In this document: piece by piece, positions 7,724-17,252 of the stretch
Numbering within the stretch: position 1 is the first letter of the stretch
Layout: each line of letters begins with the position of its first letter
Source of the DNA: Streptomyces polyasparticus
GTDB lineage: Bacteria; Actinomycetota; Actinomycetes; Streptomycetales; Streptomycetaceae
Length of the DNA stretch: 64,000 bases
NCBI RefSeq assembly: GCF_014493765.1
Contig: NZ_JACTVJ010000023.1
Span: forward strand, 1-64,000
Direction: 5' to 3'
Notes under the pieces: generated by a model
The model's input: only the letters and a program-made list of their open reading frames with translations
The model's database searches: none
Told to the model about the DNA's origin: nothing
Program-made: the position numbers and the translations under genes

Positions 7724-9865
7724 ATGACCAGCACACGTGAAGCCGCCGGGCCCACCCTGCCTGAGGGGTCCTCCTGGCGGATCAGTTACTCCGAAATCGG
7801 GGCCTTGGCCCAGGTGCAACGCCCCGTCGTCACCACGTGGGCGCGACGCCACGGCGACTTCCCCAAGCCCGTCGCCTACGCGGGCGCCAGCCCGCTATTC
7901 GATGGCGCCGATGTCGCGGATTGGCTCCTGACTACGGGGCGCGGCAATGCCGACGCACGCCAGATCCAAGCGGAGCTGGTGCTGTACACCCTGTCCGCGT
8001 TGCGGCAGCAGATGCCGGCCCGCCTCGTGGTCGACGCGGTCACCGCCTTGATCTGCCTGCGCCATCAGCTCGACACCGCGGTCGCAGCCCTTCCGTGGGG
8101 CACGCTGATGGCGCAGGCCGAGGAGATCGACACGGAGGACAGATTCCTCCTCCAGGAGCTTCGCTCCATTCCGGACGCCGACCGCCAGGGCCCGATGCTC
8201 GCCACGCTCGCGGACCAGCTCACGGAGGCCGCCTATTCCCCGGCCGAGGCCGTTGAATGGGTGATGGGAGCCCGGCGACGCCTGGGCTGCGACGACCTCA
8301 CCGCGGGCGAGCCGATGCCGTTGGTCACCACAGCGCTGGCCCGCCTGTCCGGTATCGCGGACGAGGAAGAGGGCGAAGAGGGACTTGTCGTCGCGGTCCC
8401 ATACTCACGCAGCGGCGACTTGCTGCTGGCCCTCCAGTCGCAGAGTGACCCCGAGACCCGCCCCTTCTACCTGTCCGCCGATCCCGTCCGTGACCTCGCA
8501 CGTCTCGCCCGGCGCCGCATGCTGGTCCGCGGCGTCTATGAGATCGAGATGGAGCTCGCGGACGGCGAAACACTGGACACGGACGAGTGGGGCTATCCCC
8601 GCATCGTCGTGTGCGTCCTGCCGTACGAAGCAGCCGAAGCCCGCACCCCGCTCGGCGTGCTCCAGCAGATCCAGAACCTCACCAGAGTCCTGGAGTACGG
8701 CTGTGTCGCTATCGTCCTCGGACCTGCTGACGCGCTCGTCGGACCGCTGCCCCCGCGAGGCGAGGCAGACAGGCTTCGTCGCTCCTTCCTGACCAATCAC
8801 CTGCTCAAGGCGGTTGTCAGCATGCCCGAAGGTGTATTCCCCTCCCGCCCTGCTCACCGCACTGCGATCTGGGTCCTGTCGCGCACCCCGAAAGCCCAAC
8901 GGACCGGTCTGGTGATGCTGGCCGACCTGGCCGCGCAGCCACTGACCGAGTCCGTCCTGAATGCGCTCGTCGAGGACGTCGAAATCTTCCGCGCCGGGGG
9001 CTGGCGATCGGATGGGCGGCACGATCCGCGCCACGGCGTCATCCTCAACGCCACGGCTCTCAGCGAGAGTCCCGGGGTCGCGTTCAGGCCGCAACACCGC
9101 CCGCATGCCAGCCGCTTCACGCGCGACGTCATCGAACGTCCTGCCCGCATCTCCGATCTCGAACTCCGGCTGCAGCAGCTCGTCGACGCCACGCTCAGCG
9201 AACTGAGCGCTGCCGAGGCAATCCGCACCCACGCAGTCCTGCGCTCGGACGACCGGCCGGCCCGCCGTACCACTGTGGTGCGACTCATCAAAGAGCGCCG
9301 CCTGCGCCGCCTTCCCGGCCACAGGATCGCCGCCGAGCACCTGTCCGTGCCAGGTGGCCACTACACGGTGCTCACCCCGGAAGAGATCGTCGGAAGCGCT
9401 CCGGTCGGTGGCCGCCGCATGGATCGTGCCGTCGTCCACACCATGTACGAGCACGCCGAGTTCACCGAGCCCGGCGACGTCGTCGTCACCGCCACCCCGT
9501 CCTTCGGCGCGTACGTCGATGATGAAGGCCTTTCCGTCGTCGCCTTCCCGGCACGTGTCCTACGCGTGAGATCTGATGCCGAAAACCCCATACGGCCGCG
9601 CGTACTTGCTGCCGTCTTGCGCGCCGCCGCGGCCGAGCACGAGCGTGTCCCCGGTGCTGTCCGCGCCTCGCGGCGTATCGAGGAGCTACTCATCCCCGAC
9701 CTCAGCGACAGCGAGGCACAGCGCTACGAGGCCTTGCTCGTCGACATCGCTCGCCGCACCGCCCTACTGCGGCAGCAGGCGGCCGCCCTGGACGACCTCG
9801 CCGCCATGACGGCCGACGGCCTCATCGACGGCACACTGACCATCACCGACCCGACCCTCTCGTAA
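7724..9865 (+). CDS. HTH / degenerate N6-adenine methylase / HsdS-like fusion upstream of hsdM
   Basis: 713-residue protein. Residues 20-69 form a MerR/AlpA-like helix-turn-helix (YSEIGALAQVQRPVVTTW, then PLFDGADVADWL), as in Streptomyces N6 methylases with N-terminal HTH. Residues about 220-400 follow an N6_Mtase layout, but the SAM site (normally DPACGSGG) reads VPYSRSGDLL at 225-234 and the catalytic NPPY reads VLPYE at 298-302. LLKAVVSMPEGVFP (360-373) matches the conserved region after NPPY. The C-terminus (about 470-713) resembles a specificity subunit, with GDVVVTATPSFGAY and a final helical RRIEELLIPDL region. It is probably catalytically dead and may be a regulator or alternative specificity factor. 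It ends 16 bases before hsdM, so it is co-transcribed with the restriction genes. Confidence 0.75.
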   Translation: MTSTREAAGPTLPEGSSWRISYSEIGALAQVQRPVVTTWARRHGDFPKPVAYAGASPLFDGADVADWLLTTGRGNADARQIQAELVLYTLSALRQQMPARLVVDAVTALICLRHQLDTAVAALPWGTLMAQAEEIDTEDRFLLQELRSIPDADRQGPMLATLADQLTEAAYSPAEAVEWVMGARRRLGCDDLTAGEPMPLVTTALARLSGIADEEEGEEGLVVAVPYSRSGDLLLALQSQSDPETRPFYLSADPVRDLARLARRRMLVRGVYEIEMELADGETLDTDEWGYPRIVVCVLPYEAAEARTPLGVLQQIQNLTRVLEYGCVAIVLGPADALVGPLPPRGEADRLRRSFLTNHLLKAVVSMPEGVFPSRPAHRTAIWVLSRTPKAQRTGLVMLADLAAQPLTESVLNALVEDVEIFRAGGWRSDGRHDPRHGVILNATALSESPGVAFRPQHRPHASRFTRDVIERPARISDLELRLQQLVDATLSELSAAEAIRTHAVLRSDDRPARRTTVVRLIKERRLRRLPGHRIAAEHLSVPGGHYTVLTPEEIVGSAPVGGRRMDRAVVHTMYEHAEFTEPGDVVVTATPSFGAYVDDEGLSVVAFPARVLRVRSDAENPIRPRVLAAVLRAAAAEHERVPGAVRASRRIEELLIPDLSDSEAQRYEALLVDIARRTALLRQQAAALDDLAAMTADGLIDGTLTITDPTLS

Positions 9866-9881
9866 GGAGCACCGAACTCCC

Positions 9882-11516
9882 ATGCCTCCCAGGCAGAAGA
9901 AGCCCGCGGGCCAGCCGGAACTGTTCACCGCCTCCACCGCCAAGGAAATCCAGGCGATCCTCTGGAAAGCCGCCGACAAACTGCGCGGCTCGATGGACGC
10001 CGCGCAGTACAAGGAGTTCGTCCTTGGCCTGATCTTCCTCAAGTACGTCTCCGACGCCTTCGAGGAGCGCCGCGAGCAGCTTGCCAAGGAATTGGCGGAA
10101 GAGGGCATCGCCGAAGACCGCCTGGAAGAGTTCCTGGAGGACCAGGACGAGTACACCGGCCATCACGTCTTCTGGGTCCCGGAGAGCGCTCGCTGGTCCT
10201 CGATCTCCGCTAACGCCAAGAGCGGCAATGTCGGCGAGGTCCTTGACCAGGCCATGGACGCCATCATGCAGGCGAACCCGTCGCTGACCGGTGTCCTCCC
10301 CAAGATCTTCAACAAGGACAACGTCGACAAGAAGCGCCTGGCCGAACTCGTCGACCTCATCACCGACGCCCGCTTCGGTGGCAACGACGACAAGCCCGCC
10401 CAGGATGTCCTCGGCGAGGTCTACGAGTACTTCCTCGGCAACTTCGCCCGCGCCGAAGGCAAGCGGGGTGGCGAGTTCTACACCCCGAGCAGCGTCGTCC
10501 GCCTCCTGGTGGAGGTCCTGGAGCCGTACGAGGGCCGCGTGTACGACCCGGCCTGCGGCTCGGGCGGCATGTTCGTCCAGGCGGCCAAGTTCATCGAGGC
10601 CCACCGTGGCCGCGGCCACAAGTCCGATATCTCTGTCTACGGCCAGGAGTTGAACGAGCGCACCTGGCGCCTAGCCAAAATGAACCTCGCCATCCATGGC
10701 ATCGACGGCAACCTGGCTGCCCGCTGGGGCGACACCTTCGCCGACGACAAGCACCCGGACCTCAAGGCCGACTATGTCATGGCCAACCCGCCCTTCAACA
10801 TCAAGGACTGGGCGCGCAACGAGTCCGACCCTCGGTGGAAGTATGGGGTCCCGCCGAGGTCCAACGCCAACTATGCCTGGATCCAACACATGATCAGCAA
10901 GCTGGGAGAGCGGGGCACGGCTGGTGTTGTCCTCGCCAACGGCTCGATGAGTAGTGAGCAGGGCGGCGAGGGCGAGATCCGGCGGGCGCTGGTGGACGGG
11001 GACATGGTGGCGTGCATGGTCGCGCTGCCGCCGCAACTGTTCCGCACGACGACTATTCCGGCTTGCCTGTGGTTCCTCGCCAAGGACAAGTCGCCGGGAG
11101 GCGTGAGGGGGCAGAAGATCGCCGCTTCGGACCGACGCGGCGAAATCCTCTTCATCGATGCTCGCAAAATGGGCGAGATGGTCGACCGCACCGAGCGCAT
11201 TCTGGCGGATGCCGACCTTGCAAAGATCGCGGAGACGTACCACGCGTGGCGGGGAACAGCGAGCGCGCAGAACGCGGCAGATACGTACAAGGATGTCCCC
11301 GGATTCTGCGCGAGCGCGGGCCTGAAGACAGTCCAGGAACACGGGTATGCGCTGACACCGGGGCGGTACGTCGGGGCAGTTGCAGCGGAGGAAGTGGACA
11401 CCGAGGCAGTCGCTGAGAAGATCGAGCGGCTCACGGAAGAGTTGTATGAGCTCTTTGATAGGTCCGACGAGTTGACTGCGACGGTGCGTGCACAGTTGGG
11501 GAGGATCGATGACTGA
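9882..11516 (+). CDS. hsdM: Type I restriction-modification methyltransferase subunit HsdM
   Basis: 544-residue N6-adenine methyltransferase subunit of a type I system. The N-terminal HsdM_N helical domain spans about 22-160 (KEIQAILWKAADKLRGSMDA, then FLKYVSDAFEERR). The catalytic domain carries DPACGSGG (222-229, SAM binding) and NPPF (302-305, catalytic). GGEFYTP (196-202) is the usual family signature. It methylates one adenine in each half of the target recognised by HsdS, in an M2S complex, and with HsdR forms the restriction complex. All motifs are intact. It overlaps hsdS by eight bases and follows the degenerate methylase gene by 16 bases, so the four genes form one operon. Confidence 0.97.
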   Translation: MPPRQKKPAGQPELFTASTAKEIQAILWKAADKLRGSMDAAQYKEFVLGLIFLKYVSDAFEERREQLAKELAEEGIAEDRLEEFLEDQDEYTGHHVFWVPESARWSSISANAKSGNVGEVLDQAMDAIMQANPSLTGVLPKIFNKDNVDKKRLAELVDLITDARFGGNDDKPAQDVLGEVYEYFLGNFARAEGKRGGEFYTPSSVVRLLVEVLEPYEGRVYDPACGSGGMFVQAAKFIEAHRGRGHKSDISVYGQELNERTWRLAKMNLAIHGIDGNLAARWGDTFADDKHPDLKADYVMANPPFNIKDWARNESDPRWKYGVPPRSNANYAWIQHMISKLGERGTAGVVLANGSMSSEQGGEGEIRRALVDGDMVACMVALPPQLFRTTTIPACLWFLAKDKSPGGVRGQKIAASDRRGEILFIDARKMGEMVDRTERILADADLAKIAETYHAWRGTASAQNAADTYKDVPGFCASAGLKTVQEHGYALTPGRYVGAVAAEEVDTEAVAEKIERLTEELYELFDRSDELTATVRAQLGRIDD

Positions 11517-12714
11517 CTCTTTGACGAGCCCGCTGGGTGTAGAGCTTCCGGCCGGTTGGGAGCTTCACCAAATTTCTGACCTTTGCGTCAAGATCGGCAG
11601 TGGGGCGACGCCGAAGGGTGGATCGGCCGTATACGTTAGCGACGGCGTGAACTTTATTCGCTCCCAGAATGTGTTCGACCATCGATTCTCTGAGGCTGGC
11701 CTAGTCCGCATCGATGACCTGGCCGCTGAAAAATTGTCCAGTGTAACGGTGTCGCACCGTGATGTTCTCTTGAATATTACAGGCGACGGCGACACGATTG
11801 CGCGGTGTTGCGTGGCTCCGGAGCACGTTCTCCCAGCTCGCGTCAATCAGCATGTCATGATTCTTCGCCCTGGCGATCGACTGGTTCCAGAGTATCTCCA
11901 GAGGTATCTTTCGCAGCCATCCATGCGCGAATTCATGCTAAGTCACAATTCGGGGGGTTCCCGCCGTGCCTTGACGAAAGGGCAGGTTGCTGGATTCCGG
12001 GTTCCGCTGCCCCCGAGAGAAATTCAGCAAGGTATCGCTGACGTGCTCGGAGCCCTGGATGACAAGATTGCCGTCAACGAGCGCGTCGTGGCCGCGGCTG
12101 ACTCGTTGTTGTTGGCGCAATACGAAGTTGCAGTCGAGGAGGACGCGAATGAGGTATCGCTTTCCGAGGTTGCTATCTTCCATAATCGCAGGCGAGTTCC
12201 ACTGTCTGCGCGTGAGCGCTCTGAACGTCAAGGGAAGTACCCATATTTCGGGGCCGCTGGCGCCATCGATTCTGTAGACGACTACCTCTTCTCCGGCCCA
12301 CATGTCCTGGTGGGGGAAGATGGGAGTGTTGCCACCCCGGACGGACGTCCCGTGCTGCAATACGTCTCGGGTAAATTCTGGGTCAGTAACCATGCTCACG
12401 TCTTGACGGGCTCTTCCGTTTCGACAGACCTCCTGGCCGTTAGTCTTCGATTTACGAATGTCAGTTCAAGGATCACCGGGGCAGTTCAGCCAAAGCTCAA
12501 CATGAAGAATCTGAGCAGCCTGCCAATTGTCGTTCCTGGTAGTTCTCGACGAGAACGATGCGAGCAAGAGCTCTCTTTGCTGTGGGAGTTGATTCGCGAG
12601 CGCCGGGCTGAGTCAGTCACCCTTGCGGCCCTCCGCGACACCCTTCTTTCCCCGCTAGTGTCCGGCCGCCTCCGCATCAAGGACGCCGAGAAGATTGTCG
12701 AGGACCACGTATGA
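11509..12714 (+). CDS. hsdS: Type I restriction-modification specificity subunit HsdS
   Basis: 401-residue specificity subunit. The start is ATG 11509 (MTDSLTSPLGVELP), inside the end of hsdM. It has two target-recognition domains (about 12-175 and 210-350), each followed by a conserved helical spacer: PLPPREIQQGIADVLG and then a helix in the middle, and LRDTLLSPLVSGRL near the C-terminus. Each recognition domain contacts one half of a bipartite DNA target; the sequence alone cannot give that target. The base composition is visibly less GC-rich than hsdM and hsdR, as is common for hsdS genes that are swapped by recombination. It overlaps hsdR by four bases. Confidence 0.95.
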   Translation: MTDSLTSPLGVELPAGWELHQISDLCVKIGSGATPKGGSAVYVSDGVNFIRSQNVFDHRFSEAGLVRIDDLAAEKLSSVTVSHRDVLLNITGDGDTIARCCVAPEHVLPARVNQHVMILRPGDRLVPEYLQRYLSQPSMREFMLSHNSGGSRRALTKGQVAGFRVPLPPREIQQGIADVLGALDDKIAVNERVVAAADSLLLAQYEVAVEEDANEVSLSEVAIFHNRRRVPLSARERSERQGKYPYFGAAGAIDSVDDYLFSGPHVLVGEDGSVATPDGRPVLQYVSGKFWVSNHAHVLTGSSVSTDLLAVSLRFTNVSSRITGAVQPKLNMKNLSSLPIVVPGSSRRERCEQELSLLWELIRERRAESVTLAALRDTLLSPLVSGRLRIKDAEKIVEDHV

Positions 12715-15700
12715 CCATGTACGGGAACAACAACGGCAACGGCGGCACGCACGACAACTTCCGGCCCCTCGAACTCGACTGGGAACTCCTCGCCCTCGAT
12801 GAGCTTCTAGAGCTCGACTGGCCGAAGGCCGAAGGCAACGAGCTCGCCCCCGGCTCCGGCCACCGCCGTTCCTGGGACGACCTGACCCTCTACTCCGACC
12901 TGCGCGAGGCCATCGAGCGCCTCAACCCGGGCCTCCCCCCGACGGCCGTCCGCGAGGCCCTCGCGACCGCGGCGACCCCCACCTCACAGGACACGTACGA
13001 GGAGAACCGGACCGCGCACGGCTACCTGACCGACGGCATCCACTCCGTTACGTACCCCGACGCGCTCGGCGCCGACCACACCCCGACCATCCGGATCGTC
13101 GACCTTGAGAACCCGGACGCCAACACCTACCGCGCCGTCCGTCAGGTGACCGTGATCAAGGGTGAGTGCAACCGCCGGTTCGATGTCGTCCTGTACGTCA
13201 ACGGCCTGCCGCTCGCGGTGATCGAGCTCAAGCGGGCCGGTGACCCGCACGCGACCCTTGCCGCCGCGCACACTCAGATCAAGCACTACGTCGAGGAGTT
13301 CCCGACCGCCTTCCGCTACAACACGGTCGTCCTGCTCTCCGACGGGATAACCGCCAAGTACGGCACCCCCTTCACCCCGTACGAGCACTTCGCTCCGTGG
13401 AACACCGACGAGTTCGGCGCCCGAGTGGACACCCTCGGCGACTTCAGCGCCACCGGGGACGCGGACGGCGACGACATCGCGACCGGCCAGGACCTCGCCC
13501 TGCACGGCCTGTTCACCCAGCCGCGCTTCCTCTCCCTCGTCCGGTCCTTCATCAACTTCGTGCCGGCCAAGCGCATGAAGCGGATCGCGAAGCCGCACCA
13601 GTACTTCGCGGTCACCCGCGCCGCCGACGCCGTACGCCGCGCCGCCGCGACCGACGGTAAGGCCGGCGTGGTCTGGCACACGCAGGGATCGGGCAAGTCC
13701 GAGGAGATGGTGCTGACCACCAACCTCGTCATGCGCGACCCGGCCCTGCACAATCCCACCGTCGTGGTCGTCACCGACCGGACCGACCTCGACGACCAGC
13801 TGTACGACACCTTCAAGGAGAGCGAGGTCCTCCCAGAACAGCCCCGCCAGTTCCTCAACCGCGCCGAACTCCGCGAAGAACTCGCCGCCAAGCGCACCGG
13901 CGGCATCCTCTTCACCACCCTGCAGAAATTCGGCAGGACCAAGCTGGAAAAGGAATCCGGGACCGACCACCCGCTGCTCTCCGAGCGGCGCAACATCATC
14001 GTCGTGGTCGACGAGGCCCACCGCAGCCATTACGACAACCTCGACGGCTACGCCCGCCACCTGCGCGACGCACTCCCGCACGCCACACTTCTCGCCTTTA
14101 CCGGCACACCGATCTCCGAGGCCGACCGCAACACCCGCGAGGTGTTCGGCGACTACATCGACACGTACGACCTCAAGCGGGCCGCTGACGACGGCGCGAC
14201 CGTGAAGGTCTACCACGAGAGCCGTGTCGTCCAGCTTGTCCTCGACCGCGACATCGACCCCACCACCATCGACACCGAGGCCGACCGCATCACCGACGGC
14301 CTGGACGACACCGAGCGCACCCGCATCGAGCAGGCCGTCGCCACCATGAACGCGATGTACGGCGCCCCCGCCCGGATACGCGACCTGACCGAGGACCTGG
14401 TCGAACACTGGGACGCGCGGCGCGAGGCGATGCTGCCGTTCGTCGCGGATGCTGACGACGCGCCTGGTGGGGCTCCCGGCAAGGCGATGCTCGTCTGTGC
14501 CACCCGTGAGATCTGCGTCCGCGTCTACGACGCCCTGCGCGAGCTGCGTCCCGACTGGCACACGGACGATCACACCACCGGCGCCATGAAGATCGTCTTC
14601 TCCTCGGACTCCCGCAAGGACTCCAAGGAACTGCGCGCCCACGCGCTACGCGACTCCCAGCGCAAGGCCGTCATCAACCGCGCCAAAGACCCCGAGGACG
14701 AACTCCAGCTCCTCATCGTCAACAACATGCTCCTGACCGGCTTCGACGCACCGTCCATCCACACCATGTACCTGGACAGGCCGCTGCGCGGCGCCGGCCT
14801 GATGCAGGCCCTCGCCCGCGTCAACCGCCGCTTCCGCAAAAAGGAGGAAGGCCTGCTCGTCGGCTACGCCCCCCTCACCGAGAACCTCCAGAAGGCCATC
14901 GCCGAGTACTCCGCGGACGACCAGAAGGACCGGACTCTCGGCCAGGACATCGACCGCGCCCTGGACGAACTCCGCAACGAGTACGACATCCTCGATCAGA
15001 TGCTCCTCGGTTGGAACTGGCGCGAACGCCTCTCCCGCCCGTCCCCGAAGGCCTTCATCGAGGCGGCCTACACCACTGCCAACTACCTGCGGAGTCCCTC
15101 CACTCCAGGCAACAATCCTGACCAACTCGACGACCCGAACCAGACCCTCAGCCGCCGCTTCCGCGAGCACGGCTACCGCCTGGAGCGCTTCTTCGCGCTC
15201 GCCGGCTCATCCGCCGACGTCGGCTCCCGGTTCACCGACCAGCCGTACTGGAAGCGCGACATCCAGTTCCTCGTCGAGGTCCGTACATACATGGCGAAGC
15301 TCGATGCCATGGAACGCGAGGCCCAGGGCCTGCCCGTCGCCCGCGATGTCGCCCTCTACCTCTCACAGCTCACCTCCGCCGTCGTGGAGACCGGCGGCGT
15401 CACTGACCTCTTCTCCGAGGCCGGGCTGGACAAGGCCGACCTCACCCATCTCAACGACACCTTCGTCGTCCGCCTACAGGACAGCGAAACCCCGCACCTG
15501 GCCGCCGAAGCCCTGCGCCGTCTCATCAACCAGAAGATGCGCGAGCAGACCCGACACAACATCGTCCGCCAGACCGCGTTCTCCGAACGTCTCCAAGACC
15601 TGATGACCCGCTACATGCGCGCGCAGCTCACCAGCGCCGAAGTCATCACCCACCTGGTCGAGATGGCCAAGACGATTGCGGAGGACGCCCGACGCGGCGA

Positions 15701-16019
15701 AAAGTTCACCCCGCCGCTCAGCAATGACGAACTCGCCTTCTACGACGCGGTAGCCGACCTGGGCTCCGCCCGGGAACTCATGGGCGACGAGATCCTCTCC
15801 GGCATCGCCCGAGACCTGGTCACCCAGGTCCGCAAGAACCTCAAGCCCGACTGGATCGCCCGCGAATCCGTCCGAGCCAAGCTCCGTGCCACGATCAAGC
15901 GCCTCCTGGCCCGCCACGGCTACCCGCCGGAGCAGTCAGAGGACGCGATCAAGCTGGTCCTCCGGCAGATGGAGCACTTCGCCGACAAGTGGTCGCAGGA
16001 TGGCTCTACCGCAGCCTGA
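12711..16019 (+). CDS. hsdR: Type I restriction endonuclease subunit HsdR
   Basis: 1102-residue translocase-nuclease. The N-terminal PD-(D/E)XK nuclease has D158 and IELK (171-174). The SF2 helicase core has Walker A in HTQGSGKS (323-330), DEAH at 434-437, and a motif III-like FTGTPI soon after. The C-terminal helical region binds the M2S core. It cleaves DNA distant from unmethylated targets after ATP-driven translocation. The ATG at 12711 overlaps the hsdS stop by four bases. All catalytic motifs are present, so the system looks functional. A strong terminator follows 14 bases after the stop. The length is typical of the family. Confidence 0.97.
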   Translation: MTMYGNNNGNGGTHDNFRPLELDWELLALDELLELDWPKAEGNELAPGSGHRRSWDDLTLYSDLREAIERLNPGLPPTAVREALATAATPTSQDTYEENRTAHGYLTDGIHSVTYPDALGADHTPTIRIVDLENPDANTYRAVRQVTVIKGECNRRFDVVLYVNGLPLAVIELKRAGDPHATLAAAHTQIKHYVEEFPTAFRYNTVVLLSDGITAKYGTPFTPYEHFAPWNTDEFGARVDTLGDFSATGDADGDDIATGQDLALHGLFTQPRFLSLVRSFINFVPAKRMKRIAKPHQYFAVTRAADAVRRAAATDGKAGVVWHTQGSGKSEEMVLTTNLVMRDPALHNPTVVVVTDRTDLDDQLYDTFKESEVLPEQPRQFLNRAELREELAAKRTGGILFTTLQKFGRTKLEKESGTDHPLLSERRNIIVVVDEAHRSHYDNLDGYARHLRDALPHATLLAFTGTPISEADRNTREVFGDYIDTYDLKRAADDGATVKVYHESRVVQLVLDRDIDPTTIDTEADRITDGLDDTERTRIEQAVATMNAMYGAPARIRDLTEDLVEHWDARREAMLPFVADADDAPGGAPGKAMLVCATREICVRVYDALRELRPDWHTDDHTTGAMKIVFSSDSRKDSKELRAHALRDSQRKAVINRAKDPEDELQLLIVNNMLLTGFDAPSIHTMYLDRPLRGAGLMQALARVNRRFRKKEEGLLVGYAPLTENLQKAIAEYSADDQKDRTLGQDIDRALDELRNEYDILDQMLLGWNWRERLSRPSPKAFIEAAYTTANYLRSPSTPGNNPDQLDDPNQTLSRRFREHGYRLERFFALAGSSADVGSRFTDQPYWKRDIQFLVEVRTYMAKLDAMEREAQGLPVARDVALYLSQLTSAVVETGGVTDLFSEAGLDKADLTHLNDTFVVRLQDSETPHLAAEALRRLINQKMREQTRHNIVRQTAFSERLQDLMTRYMRAQLTSAEVITHLVEMAKTIAEDARRGEKFTPPLSNDELAFYDAVADLGSARELMGDEILSGIARDLVTQVRKNLKPDWIARESVRAKLRATIKRLLARHGYPPEQSEDAIKLVLRQMEHFADKWSQDGSTAA

Positions 16020-16032
16020 TCGTGCCGTGCTC

Positions 16033-16068
16033 GGTGGCGTACGCAATGCTCGGGGTGCGTACGCCACC
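16033..16068 (+). terminator. Terminator of the hsd operon
   Basis: Perfect 13-bp arms (GGTGGCGTACGCA at 16033-16045 and its complement at 16056-16068) enclose a 10-base loop. The hairpin starts 14 bases after the hsdR stop and marks the end of the restriction island. The following 140 bases up to the HD gene show no other structure. Confidence 0.8.
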
Positions 16069-16212
16069 CTGGACGGGACTCAGCAGCCGATGCGAGCGAC
16101 TCGACCCCGACCCAGTCTGGCGGCCCGCACGGGTTCGGAACGGGCGTTAGGCGGCCCTGGGGCATCATCCGGTGCTACGGACGTCGGCTTCCCGATTGTC
16201 TAGGATCCCGGT

Positions 16213-16794
16213 ATGTCTGCCGTAACTTGGGCGTACGAGCTTGCGGAGTCGTTGCTGAGCGACGCGTTGCCGCGCAGGTGGGCGCATACCCAAGGTGTCG
16301 GCGGGCGGGCGGCCGAGCTTGCGCCGGTCCTGGGTTCGGACGCGGAGCTGCTGGAGTCGGCGGCTGTTCTACACGACATCGGCTACGCGCCGCCGCTTAC
16401 GGAGTCAGGCTTTCACCCGCTTGACGGGGCCCGCTATCTACGAGATCACGTCAAGATCGACGAGCGGATTGTGCGGCTCGTGGCCAACCATTCCTTCGCG
16501 CCCTTGGAGGCCGAGGAGCGCGGTCTGCGCGAGTATCTCAAGTCCGAGTTCCCGTTGTTCGACAACGAGTTGCTTGTGGACGCGCTCGTGTACTGCGACA
16601 TGACGACGACCTCAGACGGGCAGCGCACGACGTCGGCGGAGCGGGTAGCCGAGATCCTCGGCCGGTACGGAGCGGACAGCGTCGTAGGGCGGTTCATCCG
16701 GCGGGCCGCGCCCGAGATTCACGCGAGCGTGGCGCGGATCGAGGCGCGGCGGTCCGCACACGGCCTGTCGGCCGGCGGGGCTCAGCCGAGGTAG
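16213..16794 (+). CDS. HD-domain phosphohydrolase
   Basis: 193-residue soluble protein with an HD metal-dependent phosphohydrolase domain: H25 (RWAHTQGV), then VLHDIGYAP with the H54-D55 pair, and NHSFAPLE near residue 95. Such proteins hydrolyse nucleotide phosphates or phosphomonoesters; the substrate cannot be told here. The ATG at 16213 is the first good start after the hsd terminator. Its 3' end overlaps the 3' end of the convergent Nudix gene by 13 bases. Together with nearby Nudix, HAD and kinase genes it adds to a concentration of nucleotide- and phosphate-processing enzymes. Confidence 0.85.
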   Translation: MSAVTWAYELAESLLSDALPRRWAHTQGVGGRAAELAPVLGSDAELLESAAVLHDIGYAPPLTESGFHPLDGARYLRDHVKIDERIVRLVANHSFAPLEAEERGLREYLKSEFPLFDNELLVDALVYCDMTTTSDGQRTTSAERVAEILGRYGADSVVGRFIRRAAPEIHASVARIEARRSAHGLSAGGAQPR

Positions 16795-17249
16795 GGGTAG
16801 GTGCCCTGCAGGTAGTGGCCGATCTGCTCGTGCATGCTCGGGTGGATGTCCAGTGAGGCGAGTTCCGCCTCGGTGGCCCAACGGACGCCGTCCGCCTCGT
16901 CGTTGATGGTGGGGGTGCCGCCGACGGGGCGGCCGATGTACACCGTCTCGTATTGCTGGCGGATCTCGCCGTCGGTGTACGCGATGATGTGCGCCGGGTT
17001 GGAGTAGACGCCGAGGAAGCCGGTGACTTCGGCGATGATGCCGGTCTCCTCCTCGCATTCGCGGACCGCGCACTGGGCGGGGCTTTCGCCGATGTCCTGG
17101 GCGCCGCCGGGCAGTGCCCACTGGCCAGTGTCGCGGCGGCGCTGCAGGAGGATGGCGCCCTCGGCGTTGACGACCAGGAGGTTGCTGGCGGGGATGAGGG
17201 TGTTGGCCTTGGGTGCTTTGGGGTCGTGGTAGTACTCGGTCCTGCCCAT
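16782..17249 (-). CDS. Nudix hydrolase
   Basis: 155-residue Nudix hydrolase with an intact box: G49, E55 and RECEEETGI (63-71), which binds the catalytic metal. LLVVNAEGAILLQRRRDTG and WALPGGA precede it, as in Nudix proteins acting on nucleoside diphosphate-linked compounds. The substrate is unknown. It is separated from the XRE-type gene by only three bases and is transcribed after it, so the two probably form a regulator-enzyme pair. I recall this pairing as common in Streptomyces. The 3' end overlaps the convergent HD gene. Confidence 0.9.
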   Translation of the reverse strand: MGRTEYYHDPKAPKANTLIPASNLLVVNAEGAILLQRRRDTGQWALPGGAQDIGESPAQCAVRECEEETGIIAEVTGFLGVYSNPAHIIAYTDGEIRQQYETVYIGRPVGGTPTINDEADGVRWATEAELASLDIHPSMHEQIGHYLQGTYPYLG

Positions 17250-17252
17250 GGG

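Noticed and set aside
12984-14642. Long open frame antisense to hsdR
   Set aside because: Long antisense frames are expected opposite GC-rich Streptomyces genes; composition and motifs support hsdR only.
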